The notes under the pieces are model-generated. The model made no database searches. It was not told where the DNA came from and worked only from the letters and a program-made list of their open reading frames with translations. Position numbers and translations under genes: made by a program. From contig JADKEH010000004.1 of assembly GCA_016718155.1 (NCBI GenBank), positions 248,001 to 312,000 on the forward strand: DNA of 64,000 nt, given 5' to 3'. This stretch comes from Candidatus Rhodoferax randersensis. Lineage in GTDB: Bacteria > Pseudomonadota > Gammaproteobacteria > Burkholderiales > Burkholderiaceae_C. Shown here piece by piece: positions 51,313-60,347 of this stretch. The stretch's first letter is position 1; the number at the start of each line of letters is the position of its first letter.

Positions 51313-52461
51313 ATGTCCGCTTGGGTCCTGCCGGATCACATTGCCGATGTCTTGCCTTCCGAGGCGCGCCACATCGAAGAACTGCGTCGAGATCTGCTGG
51401 ACATGGCCCGTTGTTACGGCTACGAGCTGGTTATGCCGCCGTTGCTGGAGCATCTGGAGTCCCTGTTGACTGGTGCCGGTCAGGCGCTGGACTTGCAGAC
51501 CTTCAAGCTCGTCGACCAACTCTCCGGGCGCATGATGGGCTTGCGTGCTGACAGCACGCCCCAGGTTGCGCGCATCGACGCTCATTTGCTCAACCGACAG
51601 GGCGTGACTCGCCTGTGTTACTGCGGTCCGGTGGCGCACACCCGTCCGGCCGGGCCCCACGCGACACGCGAGCCGCTGCAGTTTGGCGCCGAGATCTACG
51701 GTCATCAGGGCCTTGAGGCCGATCTGGAAATCCTGCAACTGGCGCTGGATGGCCTGAAGGCGGCCAAGGTGCAATCCGTTTGCGTTGATCTGGCCGACGC
51801 ACGTATCGTGCCGGCGCTGTTACACGGCGTCGCGGCCGATCAGGGCCTGCTGGCGCAGGTGCAACTGGCGCTGGCGAGCAAGGATCGCAGTGAACTGGCT
51901 GCGCTGACCCGTGACTTTCCGGCAGCCTCGCGTCAAGCCCTGCTGGCCTTGGTTGAGCTCTATGGCGATGCCAGTGTGCTGGTGCAAGCGCAGGGCGCCT
52001 TGTCGGCTTTTCCGGCGGTCGGGCAGGCTCTATCTAGCTTGAAATGGCTGGCCAGTCATCTTGACGGCGTCGCGGTGTCGTATGACCTGGCAGACATGCG
52101 CGGTTATGGCTACTACAGCGGTGCGCGCTTTTCCATGTATGCGCCGGGCGCCAATGACGCCCTGGTACGCGGTGGTCGTTACGACCAGGTCGGCGCCGTG
52201 TTTGGCCGCAATCGGCCGGCTGCCGGATTCAGCCTGGATGTCAAGGCCCTGGTCGGCGCGATAGAGCCGCGCACCTTGCATGCCGCCATTCGCGCCCCCT
52301 GGGGCGAGCTGCCGGCCTTGCGCGCCGCCATCGCCGCATTGCGTCAGGGCGGCGAGACGGTGGTCTGCGTGCTGCCCGGGCATGAAAGCGAAATTGATGA
52401 ATTCCATTGCGACCGCGAGCTGGTTCAGCTAGGCCCGCAATGGGTTGTGCAAGCCATTTAG
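51313..52461 (+). CDS. hisZ: ATP phosphoribosyltransferase regulatory subunit HisZ
   Basis: A 382-residue HisRS-like protein without tRNA charging function. It has the class II fold pieces 'WVLPDHIADVLPSEARHIEELRRD', 'RADSTPQVARIDAHLL' and 'YDLADMRGYGYYSGARFSMY'. It activates the short form of HisG; hisG is not in the window. The start at 51313 is preceded by TAAAAT at about 51279-51284, a possible promoter -10. Confidence 0.92.
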   Translation: MSAWVLPDHIADVLPSEARHIEELRRDLLDMARCYGYELVMPPLLEHLESLLTGAGQALDLQTFKLVDQLSGRMMGLRADSTPQVARIDAHLLNRQGVTRLCYCGPVAHTRPAGPHATREPLQFGAEIYGHQGLEADLEILQLALDGLKAAKVQSVCVDLADARIVPALLHGVAADQGLLAQVQLALASKDRSELAALTRDFPAASRQALLALVELYGDASVLVQAQGALSAFPAVGQALSSLKWLASHLDGVAVSYDLADMRGYGYYSGARFSMYAPGANDALVRGGRYDQVGAVFGRNRPAAGFSLDVKALVGAIEPRTLHAAIRAPWGELPALRAAIAALRQGGETVVCVLPGHESEIDEFHCDRELVQLGPQWVVQAI

Positions 52462-52495
52462 TCTCCACTGAAACCCTGTTTTGAGAATCTTCAAG

Positions 52496-53878
52496 ATGAA
52501 TGCAAACAAAGGTCGAAACGTCGTTGTGGTCGGTACCCAGTGGGGTGACGAAGGCAAGGGCAAGTTGGTGGATTGGTTGACCGAAAGCGCGCAGGGCGTG
52601 GTGCGGTTTCAGGGTGGCCACAATGCTGGCCACACTCTGGTGATCAATGGCGTCAAGACTGCCTTGCACCTGATTCCAAGCGGCATCATGCGCCCGGGCG
52701 TCAAGTGCTATATCGGCAACGGCGTGGTGCTGTCGGCGGCCAAGCTGTTTGAAGAGATCGAGGGCCTGGAAAAAGCCGGCGTCGAGGTGCGCTCGCGCCT
52801 GCGCATCAGCGAAGCCTGTCCCCTGATTCTGCCCTTTCATGCCGCGCTGGACGTGGCGCGCGAGGCGGCGCGCGAGCAAGGTGGGGTCGAGAAGATCGGC
52901 ACCACCGGACGCGGTATCGGCCCGGCCTACGAGGACAAAATTGCCCGGCGCGCCCTGCGTGTGCAGGACCTCAAATACCCCGAACGATTTGCCACCAAGC
53001 TGCGCGTGCTGCTGAGTCTGCACAACCACATGTTGACGTCTTACCTGGGCTCCACCCGCTTCGTCTTCGGCGATGCGCTCAAGCCCTACATCGTCAATGG
53101 CGAGGTTCAGTTCGACGCTGTGTACTCCGAAGCCATGCGCCACGCCGAACTGCTCAGGCCGATGATGGCCGATGTGTCGCGCGAGCTCAACGCGGCTCAT
53201 GCGCAAGGTGCCAATTTGTTGTTTGAAGGCGCACAGGGCACGCTGCTGGATGTTGACCATGGCACCTACCCCTATGTGACCTCCAGCAACTGCGTGGCCG
53301 GCAACGCGGCGGCGGGCTCGGGCGTGGGGCCTGGCATGTTGCATTACATCCTGGGCATCACCAAGGCCTATTGCACGCGTGTCGGTGGCGGTCCGTTTCC
53401 GACCGAGCTCGACTGGGAGGAGCCTGGCACGCCGGGCTACCACATGAGCACCATTGGCGCCGAGAAAGGTGTCACCACCGGTCGCAGCCGGCGCTGTGGC
53501 TGGTTTGATGCCGCGCTGCTCAAGCGTTCGGCGCAGGTCAATGGCCTGTCGGGCTTGTGCATCACCAAGCTCGACGTGCTCGACGGTTTGACTGAGCTCC
53601 AGCTCTGCACCGGTTACGAACTCGACGGCGAGGTGACCGACATCCTGCCCATGGGCGCCGACGACATCGAACGCTGCAAACCCATCTATGAAACCATTGC
53701 CGGTTGGACCGACAGCACGGTCGGCGTCACCGACTACGACAAGCTGCCGCTCAACGCTCGGCGCTACCTGGCGCGGATTGAGGAAGTCGCCGGGGTGCCA
53801 ATCCACATGGTGTCCACCAGCCCGGACCGCGACCACACCATCATGATGCGTCATCCCTACAGCCCGCAATCGTCCTGA
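52496..53878 (+). CDS. purA: Adenylosuccinate synthetase
   Basis: A 460-residue enzyme that joins IMP and aspartate using GTP in AMP synthesis. It has 'VVVVGTQWGDEGKGKLVDWL' at the N-terminus, 'GGHNAGHTLV', and 'GRSRRCGWFDAALLK' and 'TKLDVLDGL' towards the C-terminus. Length is about 30 residues longer than E. coli PurA through insertions typical of betaproteobacteria. It closes the hflX-hflK-hflC-DUF2065-hisZ-purA run. Confidence 0.95.
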   Translation: MNANKGRNVVVVGTQWGDEGKGKLVDWLTESAQGVVRFQGGHNAGHTLVINGVKTALHLIPSGIMRPGVKCYIGNGVVLSAAKLFEEIEGLEKAGVEVRSRLRISEACPLILPFHAALDVAREAAREQGGVEKIGTTGRGIGPAYEDKIARRALRVQDLKYPERFATKLRVLLSLHNHMLTSYLGSTRFVFGDALKPYIVNGEVQFDAVYSEAMRHAELLRPMMADVSRELNAAHAQGANLLFEGAQGTLLDVDHGTYPYVTSSNCVAGNAAAGSGVGPGMLHYILGITKAYCTRVGGGPFPTELDWEEPGTPGYHMSTIGAEKGVTTGRSRRCGWFDAALLKRSAQVNGLSGLCITKLDVLDGLTELQLCTGYELDGEVTDILPMGADDIERCKPIYETIAGWTDSTVGVTDYDKLPLNARRYLARIEEVAGVPIHMVSTSPDRDHTIMMRHPYSPQSS

Positions 53879-53894
53879 GGACTCGTCATTTGCA

Positions 53895-53954
53895 GAAAAT
53901 CAGGCTTAGGCCCATACCGGCAGTATGTACCTAGCTATTAAATCAGGAGCAAAT
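53895..53954. repeat. GCTA-type intergenic repeat contributing a ribosome site
   Basis: The gap after purA contains AAAATCAGGCTTAGGCCC, then GCTATTAAATCAGGAGC (53934-53950). I recognise this as the style of a common Comamonadaceae interspersed repeat. Its AGGAG lies 6 bp or so before the following ATG and probably acts as the Shine-Dalgarno site. Confidence 0.5.
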
Positions 53955-53956
53955 CA

Positions 53957-54481
53957 ATGCTGACGGAAGACGGTAAACACTTGTATGTGAGCTACGACGA
54001 ATACCACAACCTGATTGAAAAACTGGCCATCAAGGTGTACCAGTCGGGTTGGCAGTTCGACACCATCCTGTGCCTGGCGCGCGGCGGTATGCGCCCTGGC
54101 GATATCCTCTCCAGGGTGTTCGACAAGCCACTGGCCATCATGTCCACCAGTTCTTACCGGGCTGATGCGGGCACCCTGCAAGGCAACCTGGACATTGCCC
54201 GTTACATCACCACTCCCAAGGGTGAAATCGCCGGACGCGTCTTGCTGGTGGATGATCTGGCTGACTCCGGTCATACGCTGAACGCCGTTATCAATCTGCT
54301 CAAAACCGGCTATGCACCCATCACCGAACTGCGCAGTGCCGTGTTGTGGACCAAGGCGCTGTCCACTTTCACGCCCGACTACTCGGTTGAGTTCCTGCCC
54401 ACCAATCCCTGGATTCACCAGCCCTTTGAAGGCTACGACGCCATGCGCCCGGCGCAACTGATCGAGAAGTGGAAAGTCTGA
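53957..54481 (+). CDS. Purine phosphoribosyltransferase-family protein
   Basis: A 174-residue type I phosphoribosyltransferase. The PRPP-binding loop is LLVDDLADSGHTL and the N-terminal flexible loop region is 'ILCLARGGMRPGDILSRVFDKP'. Similar proteins act on xanthine, hypoxanthine or guanine. The precise base is not deducible. It sits between purA and metC, a position consistent with purine salvage. Confidence 0.82.
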   Translation: MLTEDGKHLYVSYDEYHNLIEKLAIKVYQSGWQFDTILCLARGGMRPGDILSRVFDKPLAIMSTSSYRADAGTLQGNLDIARYITTPKGEIAGRVLLVDDLADSGHTLNAVINLLKTGYAPITELRSAVLWTKALSTFTPDYSVEFLPTNPWIHQPFEGYDAMRPAQLIEKWKV

Positions 54482-54488
54482 GTCCGTC

Positions 54489-55697
54489 ATGCGCGACCAG
54501 TCTACCGAGCTGATTCACCAACCTTACACGCCACCGGAAGGATTTGCGGCGCCGCAGCCGGGCGTGTTCAAGGCGTCCACCGTGTTCTTCCCGAACGTGG
54601 CGGCGATGCGCAGCCGGGAATGGAAGGACAAGAGTGCCTACACCTACGGCCTGCACGGCACGCCCACCACCTATACGCTGGAGGAGCGCTTGTGCACGCT
54701 GGAGGGCGGCCTGCAATGCGTGCTGGCACCGAGCGGCCTGGCGGCCATCGCGCTGGTCGCCATGGCGCTACTCAAGTCAGGTGATGAGCTGCTGATTCCG
54801 GACAACGTCTATGGTCCGAACAAGACTTTTTCCGAAGGTGAGCTGGCAGCCTGGGGCATCACGCACCGTTACTACGACCCTCTGAGCGTGCCGGATCTGG
54901 TGGCCAAGATTGGTGCGCGCACCCGATTGGTGTGGCTGGAGGCGGCCGGCTCGGTGACCCTGGAGTTTCCCGATCTGTGCGAACAGGTGCGCGCCTGTCA
55001 ACGCGCGGGCGTGCTGACGGCCCTGGACAACACCTGGGGCGCCGGGCTGGCGTTCGCTCCGTTTGACCTGAGCCCTGGGTCGGCCGAGCCGCTGGGGGTG
55101 GACGTCAGCGTTCACGCATTGACCAAGTACCCGAGTGGCGGCGGTGACGTGTTGATGGGCAGCGTGATCACGCGCGAACCGGCGCTGCATCTCAAGATCA
55201 AGCTAGCGCACATGCGCTTGGGGTTGGGCGTGGGCGCCAACGATGCGGAAGCCGTGCTGCGCGCCCTGCCCAGCATGGTGCTGCGCTACCAGGCGCATGA
55301 CCAGCGGGCACGCGCACTGGCCCAGTGGTGCCTGTCTCAGAATGTGTTTGCCCAGGTGCTGCACCCGGCCCTGGCGGCCTCACCTGGCCATGCCCATTGG
55401 GCAGCACTATGCGGCCGTGATTCCGGCGGTGCTGCGGGCCTGTTTAGCGTGATTTTCCGGCCTGACGTTGACCAACAGCGCGTGGACGCGTTTTGCGATG
55501 CGCTGAAACTGTTCAAGATCGGGTACAGCTGGGGCGGTCCGATCAGTCTGGTGGTGCCCTATGACCTGGCCAGCATGCGCAGCACATGGCCAGATCACCT
55601 CGCCCGTGGCACGCTGGTGCGTTTCGCGACGGGTCTGGAATCGGTCGCCGATTTGCAGGCCGATCTGGCTCAGGCGCTGCGCCTTGCCATGGCCTGA
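54489..55697 (+). CDS. metC: Cystathionine beta-lyase
   Basis: A 402-residue PLP enzyme of the Cys/Met metabolism family. 'AYTYGLHGTPTTYTLEERLCTLE' begins the substrate domain; 'LAPSGLAAIALVAMALLKSGDELL' follows; the PLP Lys is in SVHALTKYPSGGGDVLMG. It cleaves cystathionine to homocysteine, ammonia and pyruvate. The start is 8 bp after the preceding gene. Substrate specificity within the family is inferred from the MetC-like 'SAYTYGLHGTPT'. Confidence 0.87.
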   Translation: MRDQSTELIHQPYTPPEGFAAPQPGVFKASTVFFPNVAAMRSREWKDKSAYTYGLHGTPTTYTLEERLCTLEGGLQCVLAPSGLAAIALVAMALLKSGDELLIPDNVYGPNKTFSEGELAAWGITHRYYDPLSVPDLVAKIGARTRLVWLEAAGSVTLEFPDLCEQVRACQRAGVLTALDNTWGAGLAFAPFDLSPGSAEPLGVDVSVHALTKYPSGGGDVLMGSVITREPALHLKIKLAHMRLGLGVGANDAEAVLRALPSMVLRYQAHDQRARALAQWCLSQNVFAQVLHPALAASPGHAHWAALCGRDSGGAAGLFSVIFRPDVDQQRVDAFCDALKLFKIGYSWGGPISLVVPYDLASMRSTWPDHLARGTLVRFATGLESVADLQADLAQALRLAMA

Positions 55698-55795
55698 GGT
55701 CCAAGCTTGCGCGTGAATCAAAAAATAGTCGGATTCGTTCGCTCAACGGTTCGCACGAACTGTTAAAGTGCCCAAAATCATATCGAAAGCTTATT

Positions 55796-55975
55796 GTGGC
55801 AACTCCCAACTACGGATACGAAAAGCGCCAGAAAGAACTGGCCAAGAAGCGCAAGAAAGAAGACAAGCTCAAGCACAAGGCCGAGCGCAAGGCGGGTGAC
55901 CCGGAGCAGCCCGAGACGCAGGGTCAGGACACTGACAACGCGGGTGATGCACCCGCGCCTGGTGTGGCGCAGTAG
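55796..55975 (+). CDS. Small Lys-rich protein of unknown function
   Basis: A 59-residue protein from a GTG start. The N-terminal 'MATPNYGYEKRQKELAKKR' and the following Lys/Glu run suggest a charged coiled helix; the C-terminus is acidic and Gln/Asp-rich. I recall similar short proteins in Burkholderiales. There is no ribosome site of note. It is convergent with, and only 9 bp from, the next gene's end. Confidence 0.65.
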   Translation: MATPNYGYEKRQKELAKKRKKEDKLKHKAERKAGDPEQPETQGQDTDNAGDAPAPGVAQ

Positions 55976-55984
55976 CGTCGATAC

Positions 55985-57082
55985 TTACTTAGGCAGCCAA
56001 CCCAGTCCCTTGGCGTGCAGACTCTGAATGTAGAGTCGGTCGGTCGTCTCCGTGACCGCCGTGGTCTCGGGGTAGCTGCCACTCGGGTCCTGCAGATCAG
56101 CCACGATCTTTCCGTCCTCGGTGAACGCCATCACATGGCCATAGGCCTTGGGAATCGGCCACAAGGCACGGGGCAGGCGTAGCGTCACTTTGCGCAAGAA
56201 CGGTTGCGGTCCCATCTTGTCGATCACCGGATTGCGCGGTTTGGCCAGTCCCATCCAGATCTTGCCATCCAAACCCCGCATCAAGTTATCAGGGTAACCG
56301 GGCAGGTTGTCCAGCAGCACCGAGGCCAGCGGACTGGCCTGGCTGATGTCGAGTCGATTGGCCTTCACCGAAATCTTCCACACGCGGTACTTGCCGGTCT
56401 CATTCACAAACAGCGACTGGCCGTCCTGGCTGAGCGCCACGCCATTGGCGAAACTCAGACCCTTGGCCACCAGGCGCGTGGCCCGCGTGAGGGGGTCGTA
56501 TTCCAGCACGCGCCCGGTCGAGGACTGTTCCAGGATGTCGAGCACACTGGCCTCAAACGTGCCGCCCCAGGCGGCCGGGGCGAAGCGCGTCGAGGCATCA
56601 GTCAGGTAGATTTTGCCGCTGGGCGCCACCACTACTGCGTCGGCGTAGCGGATCGGGTCGGTGTCAACCGTATCGGTGAGCACCGTGACCTGTTTGTCGG
56701 GAGCGATTGAGAGCAGGCCCTTGATGGAGTCGGCGGCAATCAGGTTGCCGGCGGCATCGAAGTCAAAGCCCAGCACGCGACCGCCGGTGTTCACAAACAC
56801 CTCCCGGGCGCTGCCGTCGGGGTTCATGCGCAGGATGTTGCCACTCAGCACGGTGGTGTAGAGCTTTCCATCCTTGGCCAGCACGATGTGCTCGGGGCCC
56901 TCTTCGTCGCCCAGCGAGATCATCTTCAGATTGGCCAGCCGGTTGTTGACGGCGTGCGGTCCTTGGTAGCCCGGCGCCGTTGGCGCCTGCCAGTGAACCG
57001 GCGAGATGGGTACCGGCCACAGCGTCAGGTAGGCGACGGCGCCAAGCAGCAGCAGGCCCAGGACAGACAGCGTTTTCTTCAT
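55985..57082 (-). CDS. SMP-30/strictosidine synthase-like propeller protein
   Basis: A 365-residue protein with an N-terminal signal-anchor (LSVLGLLLLGAVAYLTLW) and a six-bladed propeller of the SMP-30/gluconolactonase/strictosidine synthase family. Motifs are 'GDEEGPEHIVLAKDGKLYTTV', 'GRVLGFDFDAAGNLIAADSIKGLL', 'YADAVVVAPSGKIYLTDAS' and 'FANGVALSQDGQSLFVNETG'. It may be a periplasmic or membrane-bound lactonase-like hydrolase. The start at 57082 has AAGGAG just upstream and overlaps the mnmH stop by 4 bp. Confidence 0.82.
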   Translation of the reverse strand: MKKTLSVLGLLLLGAVAYLTLWPVPISPVHWQAPTAPGYQGPHAVNNRLANLKMISLGDEEGPEHIVLAKDGKLYTTVLSGNILRMNPDGSAREVFVNTGGRVLGFDFDAAGNLIAADSIKGLLSIAPDKQVTVLTDTVDTDPIRYADAVVVAPSGKIYLTDASTRFAPAAWGGTFEASVLDILEQSSTGRVLEYDPLTRATRLVAKGLSFANGVALSQDGQSLFVNETGKYRVWKISVKANRLDISQASPLASVLLDNLPGYPDNLMRGLDGKIWMGLAKPRNPVIDKMGPQPFLRKVTLRLPRALWPIPKAYGHVMAFTEDGKIVADLQDPSGSYPETTAVTETTDRLYIQSLHAKGLGWLPK

Positions 57083-58140
57083 GTGATCTCCTTGATCATT
57101 CGTTCGGCCAGAACCGCCATTGCCCGGGCAGAGTGGTCGGTCGGGCTCAGAGATTGGGCCAGCGGGAATTGGGTGAAGTTGCGTCGCATCGATTGCAGGT
57201 AACCCGGATCGTAATGCTCGGTCAGCAGGGCCTGCACCACTGGTTCGATCATGCCGGCGCGGACCGATGCTTTCCAGGCCCCGACCACGGCGCGGCCTCG
57301 AAACTCGATCAGCACATCCAGGCGGCTGCAGAACAGCTCGGCATCCTGCACGAAGAAGCTGTAATCCTCCACCAGCAGGGCCACGCGCTCGGGGTCGGGC
57401 AGGATCAGGTTCAGGCACGGGCTGGCCCGCATGGCTTCGATCAATGGCATCGGTACCGCGACGTTGCCCACTTTCTTGCTCTCACTCTCCACGAACACGG
57501 GTCGGGTCGGATCAAACCGGCGCAAGGCATCCCACACCAGGGTGTCGAATCGTTTTTGGCTGGGCTGCGCCAGGCCCGGGATGGCGCCCAGCACCGAACT
57601 GCGGTGATTGGCCAGTGCTTCGAGGTCGATGACCTGAGCGCCCAGCGCCTGCAAGGTCTGCAGCAAACGCGTCTTGCCCGATCCGGTGGTGCCGCAGACC
57701 ACCCGAAACTGCAGGCCCGGCACAACACGAGCGATATCGAGCAGCATGGCGGCGCGAAACGCCTTGTAGCCACCTTCAAGCAGGGTCACACGAAAGCCGA
57801 TTTGATCCAGGATCAGTGCCAGCGAACCACTGCGCTTGCCGCCACGCCAGCAGTACGCCAGCGGCTTCCAGTCCCTGGGTTTGTCAATCACCTCGCGTTC
57901 GATGTGGGCAGCGATGTTGCGCGCCGCGATGGCCGCGCCGCGTTTTTTGGCCTCGAACGCATTGACCTGTACGTACATCGTGCCGATGGCATGGCGCTCC
58001 TGATCATTGAGCGTTGGCCAGTTGACGGCGCCCGGCAGGTGATCCAGCGCGAACTCGCTTTCACTGCGGGCGTCGATGATGGTGTCGAACTCGGCCAGGC
58101 GCGCCAACACGTATGCGGCGTTTTGAACGGCCAGACTCAT
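57079..58140 (-). CDS. mnmH: tRNA 2-selenouridine synthase
   Basis: A 353-residue protein with an N-terminal rhodanese domain (IIDARSESEFALDHLPGAVN; catalytic Cys in YCWRGGKRSGS) and a C-terminal P-loop domain (GTTGSGKTRLL). It replaces sulfur with selenium at the wobble 2-thiouridine of tRNA. The start at 58140 overlaps the tesA stop by 4 bp, and its stop overlaps the SMP-30-like gene, so the three genes form one operon. No selD gene for the selenium donor lies in the window. Confidence 0.9.
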   Translation of the reverse strand: MSLAVQNAAYVLARLAEFDTIIDARSESEFALDHLPGAVNWPTLNDQERHAIGTMYVQVNAFEAKKRGAAIAARNIAAHIEREVIDKPRDWKPLAYCWRGGKRSGSLALILDQIGFRVTLLEGGYKAFRAAMLLDIARVVPGLQFRVVCGTTGSGKTRLLQTLQALGAQVIDLEALANHRSSVLGAIPGLAQPSQKRFDTLVWDALRRFDPTRPVFVESESKKVGNVAVPMPLIEAMRASPCLNLILPDPERVALLVEDYSFFVQDAELFCSRLDVLIEFRGRAVVGAWKASVRAGMIEPVVQALLTEHYDPGYLQSMRRNFTQFPLAQSLSPTDHSARAMAVLAERMIKEIT

Positions 58141-58820
58141 TTGAGCAGCTTTCGCAGCTCGGGCCAGACGTTGTCGAGCATCAGTGGGTGCGCCTCTTCC
58201 TTGGGGTGGATTCGGTCGGGCTGAAACCACTTTGCGCTGTCCACCGCGTCTGCAATGCCTTTCAAGAAGAAGGGCACCAGCGCCGCCTTGTTGCCCTTGG
58301 CGACCTGGCCGAACATCTCTGCGAAGCGGCGCGCGTAGTCCTGGCCGTAGTTTGGTGGCACCTGCATGCCCACCAGCAAGACCCGGGCGCCGGTTTGCTG
58401 CGCGGCCTGCGTCATGTGCGTGAGGTTGTCTTGCGTCATCTGCAGGGGCAGGCCGCGTATGGCGTCGTTGGCTCCCAGTTCGATCACGACATGGGTCGGC
58501 CGGTGCTGCAACAGCAGGGCGTCCAGCCGGGAGCGGCCGCCAGAAGTGGTGTCGCCGCTGATGCTGGCGTTGACCACCCTTGCGGCAATTTTTTCAGCCG
58601 CCAGTCGCCGCTCCAGCAAGGCCACCCAGCCAGTGCCGCGTTTGAGGCCGTATTCGGCGCTCAGGGAGTCTCCGACCACCAGTATGACGGCCGGACCGGG
58701 CGCGGGTTTGCTGCTCACCGTCGGCGCGGCAGCCACCGCCGCTGTCAGCAGGGATGACCCCGCCAGGGTAGCCAACACAGAGACTGCGCTAAAGTGTCGT
58801 CGAACCAAAGAAAACCTCAT
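58137..58820 (-). CDS. Arylesterase/thioesterase TesA-like (GDSL)
   Basis: A 227-residue secreted GDSL hydrolase. A signal peptide (first 30 or so residues) is followed by 'ILVVGDSLSAEYGLKRGTGW' (nucleophile Ser in block I), 'NASISGDTTSGGRSRLDALL' (Gly), 'IELGANDAIRGLP' (Asn) and the C-terminal 'DRIHPKEEAHPLMLDNV' (Asp and His). It would hydrolyse acyl esters or thioesters in the periplasm, as TesA does. The ATG at 58820 overlaps the divergent ABC gene's ATG by two bases. It heads the tesA-mnmH-SMP30 operon. Confidence 0.88.
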   Translation of the reverse strand: MRFSLVRRHFSAVSVLATLAGSSLLTAAVAAAPTVSSKPAPGPAVILVVGDSLSAEYGLKRGTGWVALLERRLAAEKIAARVVNASISGDTTSGGRSRLDALLLQHRPTHVVIELGANDAIRGLPLQMTQDNLTHMTQAAQQTGARVLLVGMQVPPNYGQDYARRFAEMFGQVAKGNKAALVPFFLKGIADAVDSAKWFQPDRIHPKEEAHPLMLDNVWPELRKLLK

Positions 58821-59508
58821 GTCTGAATCCATCATTGCCGTTGAACACCTCTTCAAGTCCGTTACCGATTCCACAGGAACCCTCGACATTCTGCGCGATA
58901 TTGATTTTGTGCTGGCGGCGCGGGAGACTGCGGCCATAGTTGGCGCCTCCGGTTCGGGCAAGAGCACGCTGCTGTCCATCATTGCGGGCTTGGACACCCC
59001 CACGCGCGGCACGGTTCGTTTGGCCGGGCAGGATCTGTTTGCCATGGACGAGGACGAACGCGCGGCGCTGCGTGCGCAGAAGGTCGGTTTTGTGTTCCAG
59101 AGCTTTCAACTGCTGGGCAATCTCACGGCGTTGGAAAACGTGATGCTGCCGCTGGAACTGGCCGACCGGCGCGACGCCCGCAAGGCCGCCACCGAAATGC
59201 TGGCACGCGTGGGCCTGTCCGAACGCCTGGGCCATTACCCGAAAGTGCTCAGCGGCGGCGAGCAGCAACGCGTGGCCCTGGCGCGCGCCTTCGTGGTGCA
59301 ACCGGCGCTGCTGCTGGCTGACGAGCCGACCGGCAGCCTGGACTTTGCCACCGGCGAGAAAGTGATGGAACTGATGTTTGCGCTCAATCAGGAGCTGGGC
59401 ACCACGCTGGTATTGGTCACGCACGACCGGGGCATCGCGCAGCGTTGTCAGCACTGCATCACGATTGAGGCCGGGCGGGTGGTCCCTCAAGGCTTGCCGT
59501 CCCAGTAG
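58819..59508 (+). CDS. ABC transporter ATP-binding protein (YbbA/LolD-like)
   Basis: A 229-residue ATPase with Walker A GASGSGKST, Q-loop 'FVFQSFQLLGNLTALENVMLPLEL', signature LSGGEQQRVALARAF and Walker B LLADEPTGSLD. It resembles YbbA, which is usually divergent from tesA, as here. The permease gene of the E. coli ybbA-ybbP pair does not follow; rlmB does, so the permease partner is missing or elsewhere. Confidence 0.88.
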   Translation: MSESIIAVEHLFKSVTDSTGTLDILRDIDFVLAARETAAIVGASGSGKSTLLSIIAGLDTPTRGTVRLAGQDLFAMDEDERAALRAQKVGFVFQSFQLLGNLTALENVMLPLELADRRDARKAATEMLARVGLSERLGHYPKVLSGGEQQRVALARAFVVQPALLLADEPTGSLDFATGEKVMELMFALNQELGTTLVLVTHDRGIAQRCQHCITIEAGRVVPQGLPSQ

Positions 59509-59549
59509 TCCAGGCGATCTGGCGCGTGACTTGCAGGGATAATCCAGGC

Positions 59550-60329
59550 ATGTCCTCTCCCAAAGTCCTGTTCGGTTTTCATGCCGTCGGAGTGCGCCTC
59601 AAGACTGCGCCCCAATCCATTGTCGAAATCTATTTCGAGCCCACCCGGCGCGACGCGCGCATGCGCCAGTTTTTGGAGAAGGCCAAGGAGGCGGGCGTGC
59701 GGCTGATTGAAGCCGACAGCATGCGTCTGGCCAAGCTAAGCGGTGGGCATGGCCATCAGGGCGTGGCGGCGCGGGTGCACGAGCTCAAAGCGGTGCGCTC
59801 ACTCGATGAGTTGCTGGAGCAGCTTGAAGCCAGCCAGGCCGAGTTGCCGCCCGAGCAGCGCCAGGCCGCGTTGATCCTGGTACTCGATGGGGTGACCGAC
59901 CCGCACAACCTGGGCGCCTGCCTGCGCGTCGCCGACGGTGCCGGCGTGCACGCGGTGATTGCGCCCAAGGACCATGCCGTGGGCGTCAACGCCACGGTGG
60001 CCAAGGTCGCCAGCGGCGCGGCCGAAACCGTGCCTTACTTCATGGTGACCAACCTGGCGCGCACCCTGAACGAACTCAAGGAGCGCAATATCTGGATCAT
60101 CGGTACCAGCGACGTGGCGCCCAAGACCCTGTACCAGGCCGACCTGAAAGGCTCGATCGCGTTGGTGCTGGGCGCCGAAGGTGACGGCATGCGCCAGCTC
60201 ACTGCCAAGACCTGCGACGAACTGGTGCGTATTCCGATGCGCGGTGCGGTGGAGAGCCTGAATGTCTCAGTGGCCAGTGGCGTGTGTTTGTACGAAGCGC
60301 TGCGGCAGCGGACCTCATTCGTTTCTTGA
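59550..60329 (+). CDS. rlmB: 23S rRNA (guanosine-2'-O)-methyltransferase RlmB
   Basis: A 259-residue SpoU-family methyltransferase. An N-terminal substrate-binding domain (VLFGFHAVGVRLKTAP, 'GHGHQGVAARV') is followed by the SPOUT knot: 'LVLDGVTDPHNLGACLRVADGAG', 'IALVLGAEGDGM' and 'IPMRGAVESLNVSVA'. It methylates G2251 of 23S rRNA. ATG 59550 is the conserved start. Confidence 0.94.
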   Translation: MSSPKVLFGFHAVGVRLKTAPQSIVEIYFEPTRRDARMRQFLEKAKEAGVRLIEADSMRLAKLSGGHGHQGVAARVHELKAVRSLDELLEQLEASQAELPPEQRQAALILVLDGVTDPHNLGACLRVADGAGVHAVIAPKDHAVGVNATVAKVASGAAETVPYFMVTNLARTLNELKERNIWIIGTSDVAPKTLYQADLKGSIALVLGAEGDGMRQLTAKTCDELVRIPMRGAVESLNVSVASGVCLYEALRQRTSFVS

Positions 60330-60347
60330 TACCTGGGAGAACCTGCT

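Noticed and set aside
52241..53869. 542-codon minus-strand ORF opposite purA
   Set aside because: Antisense shadow of purA with no recognisable domain and no ribosome site.
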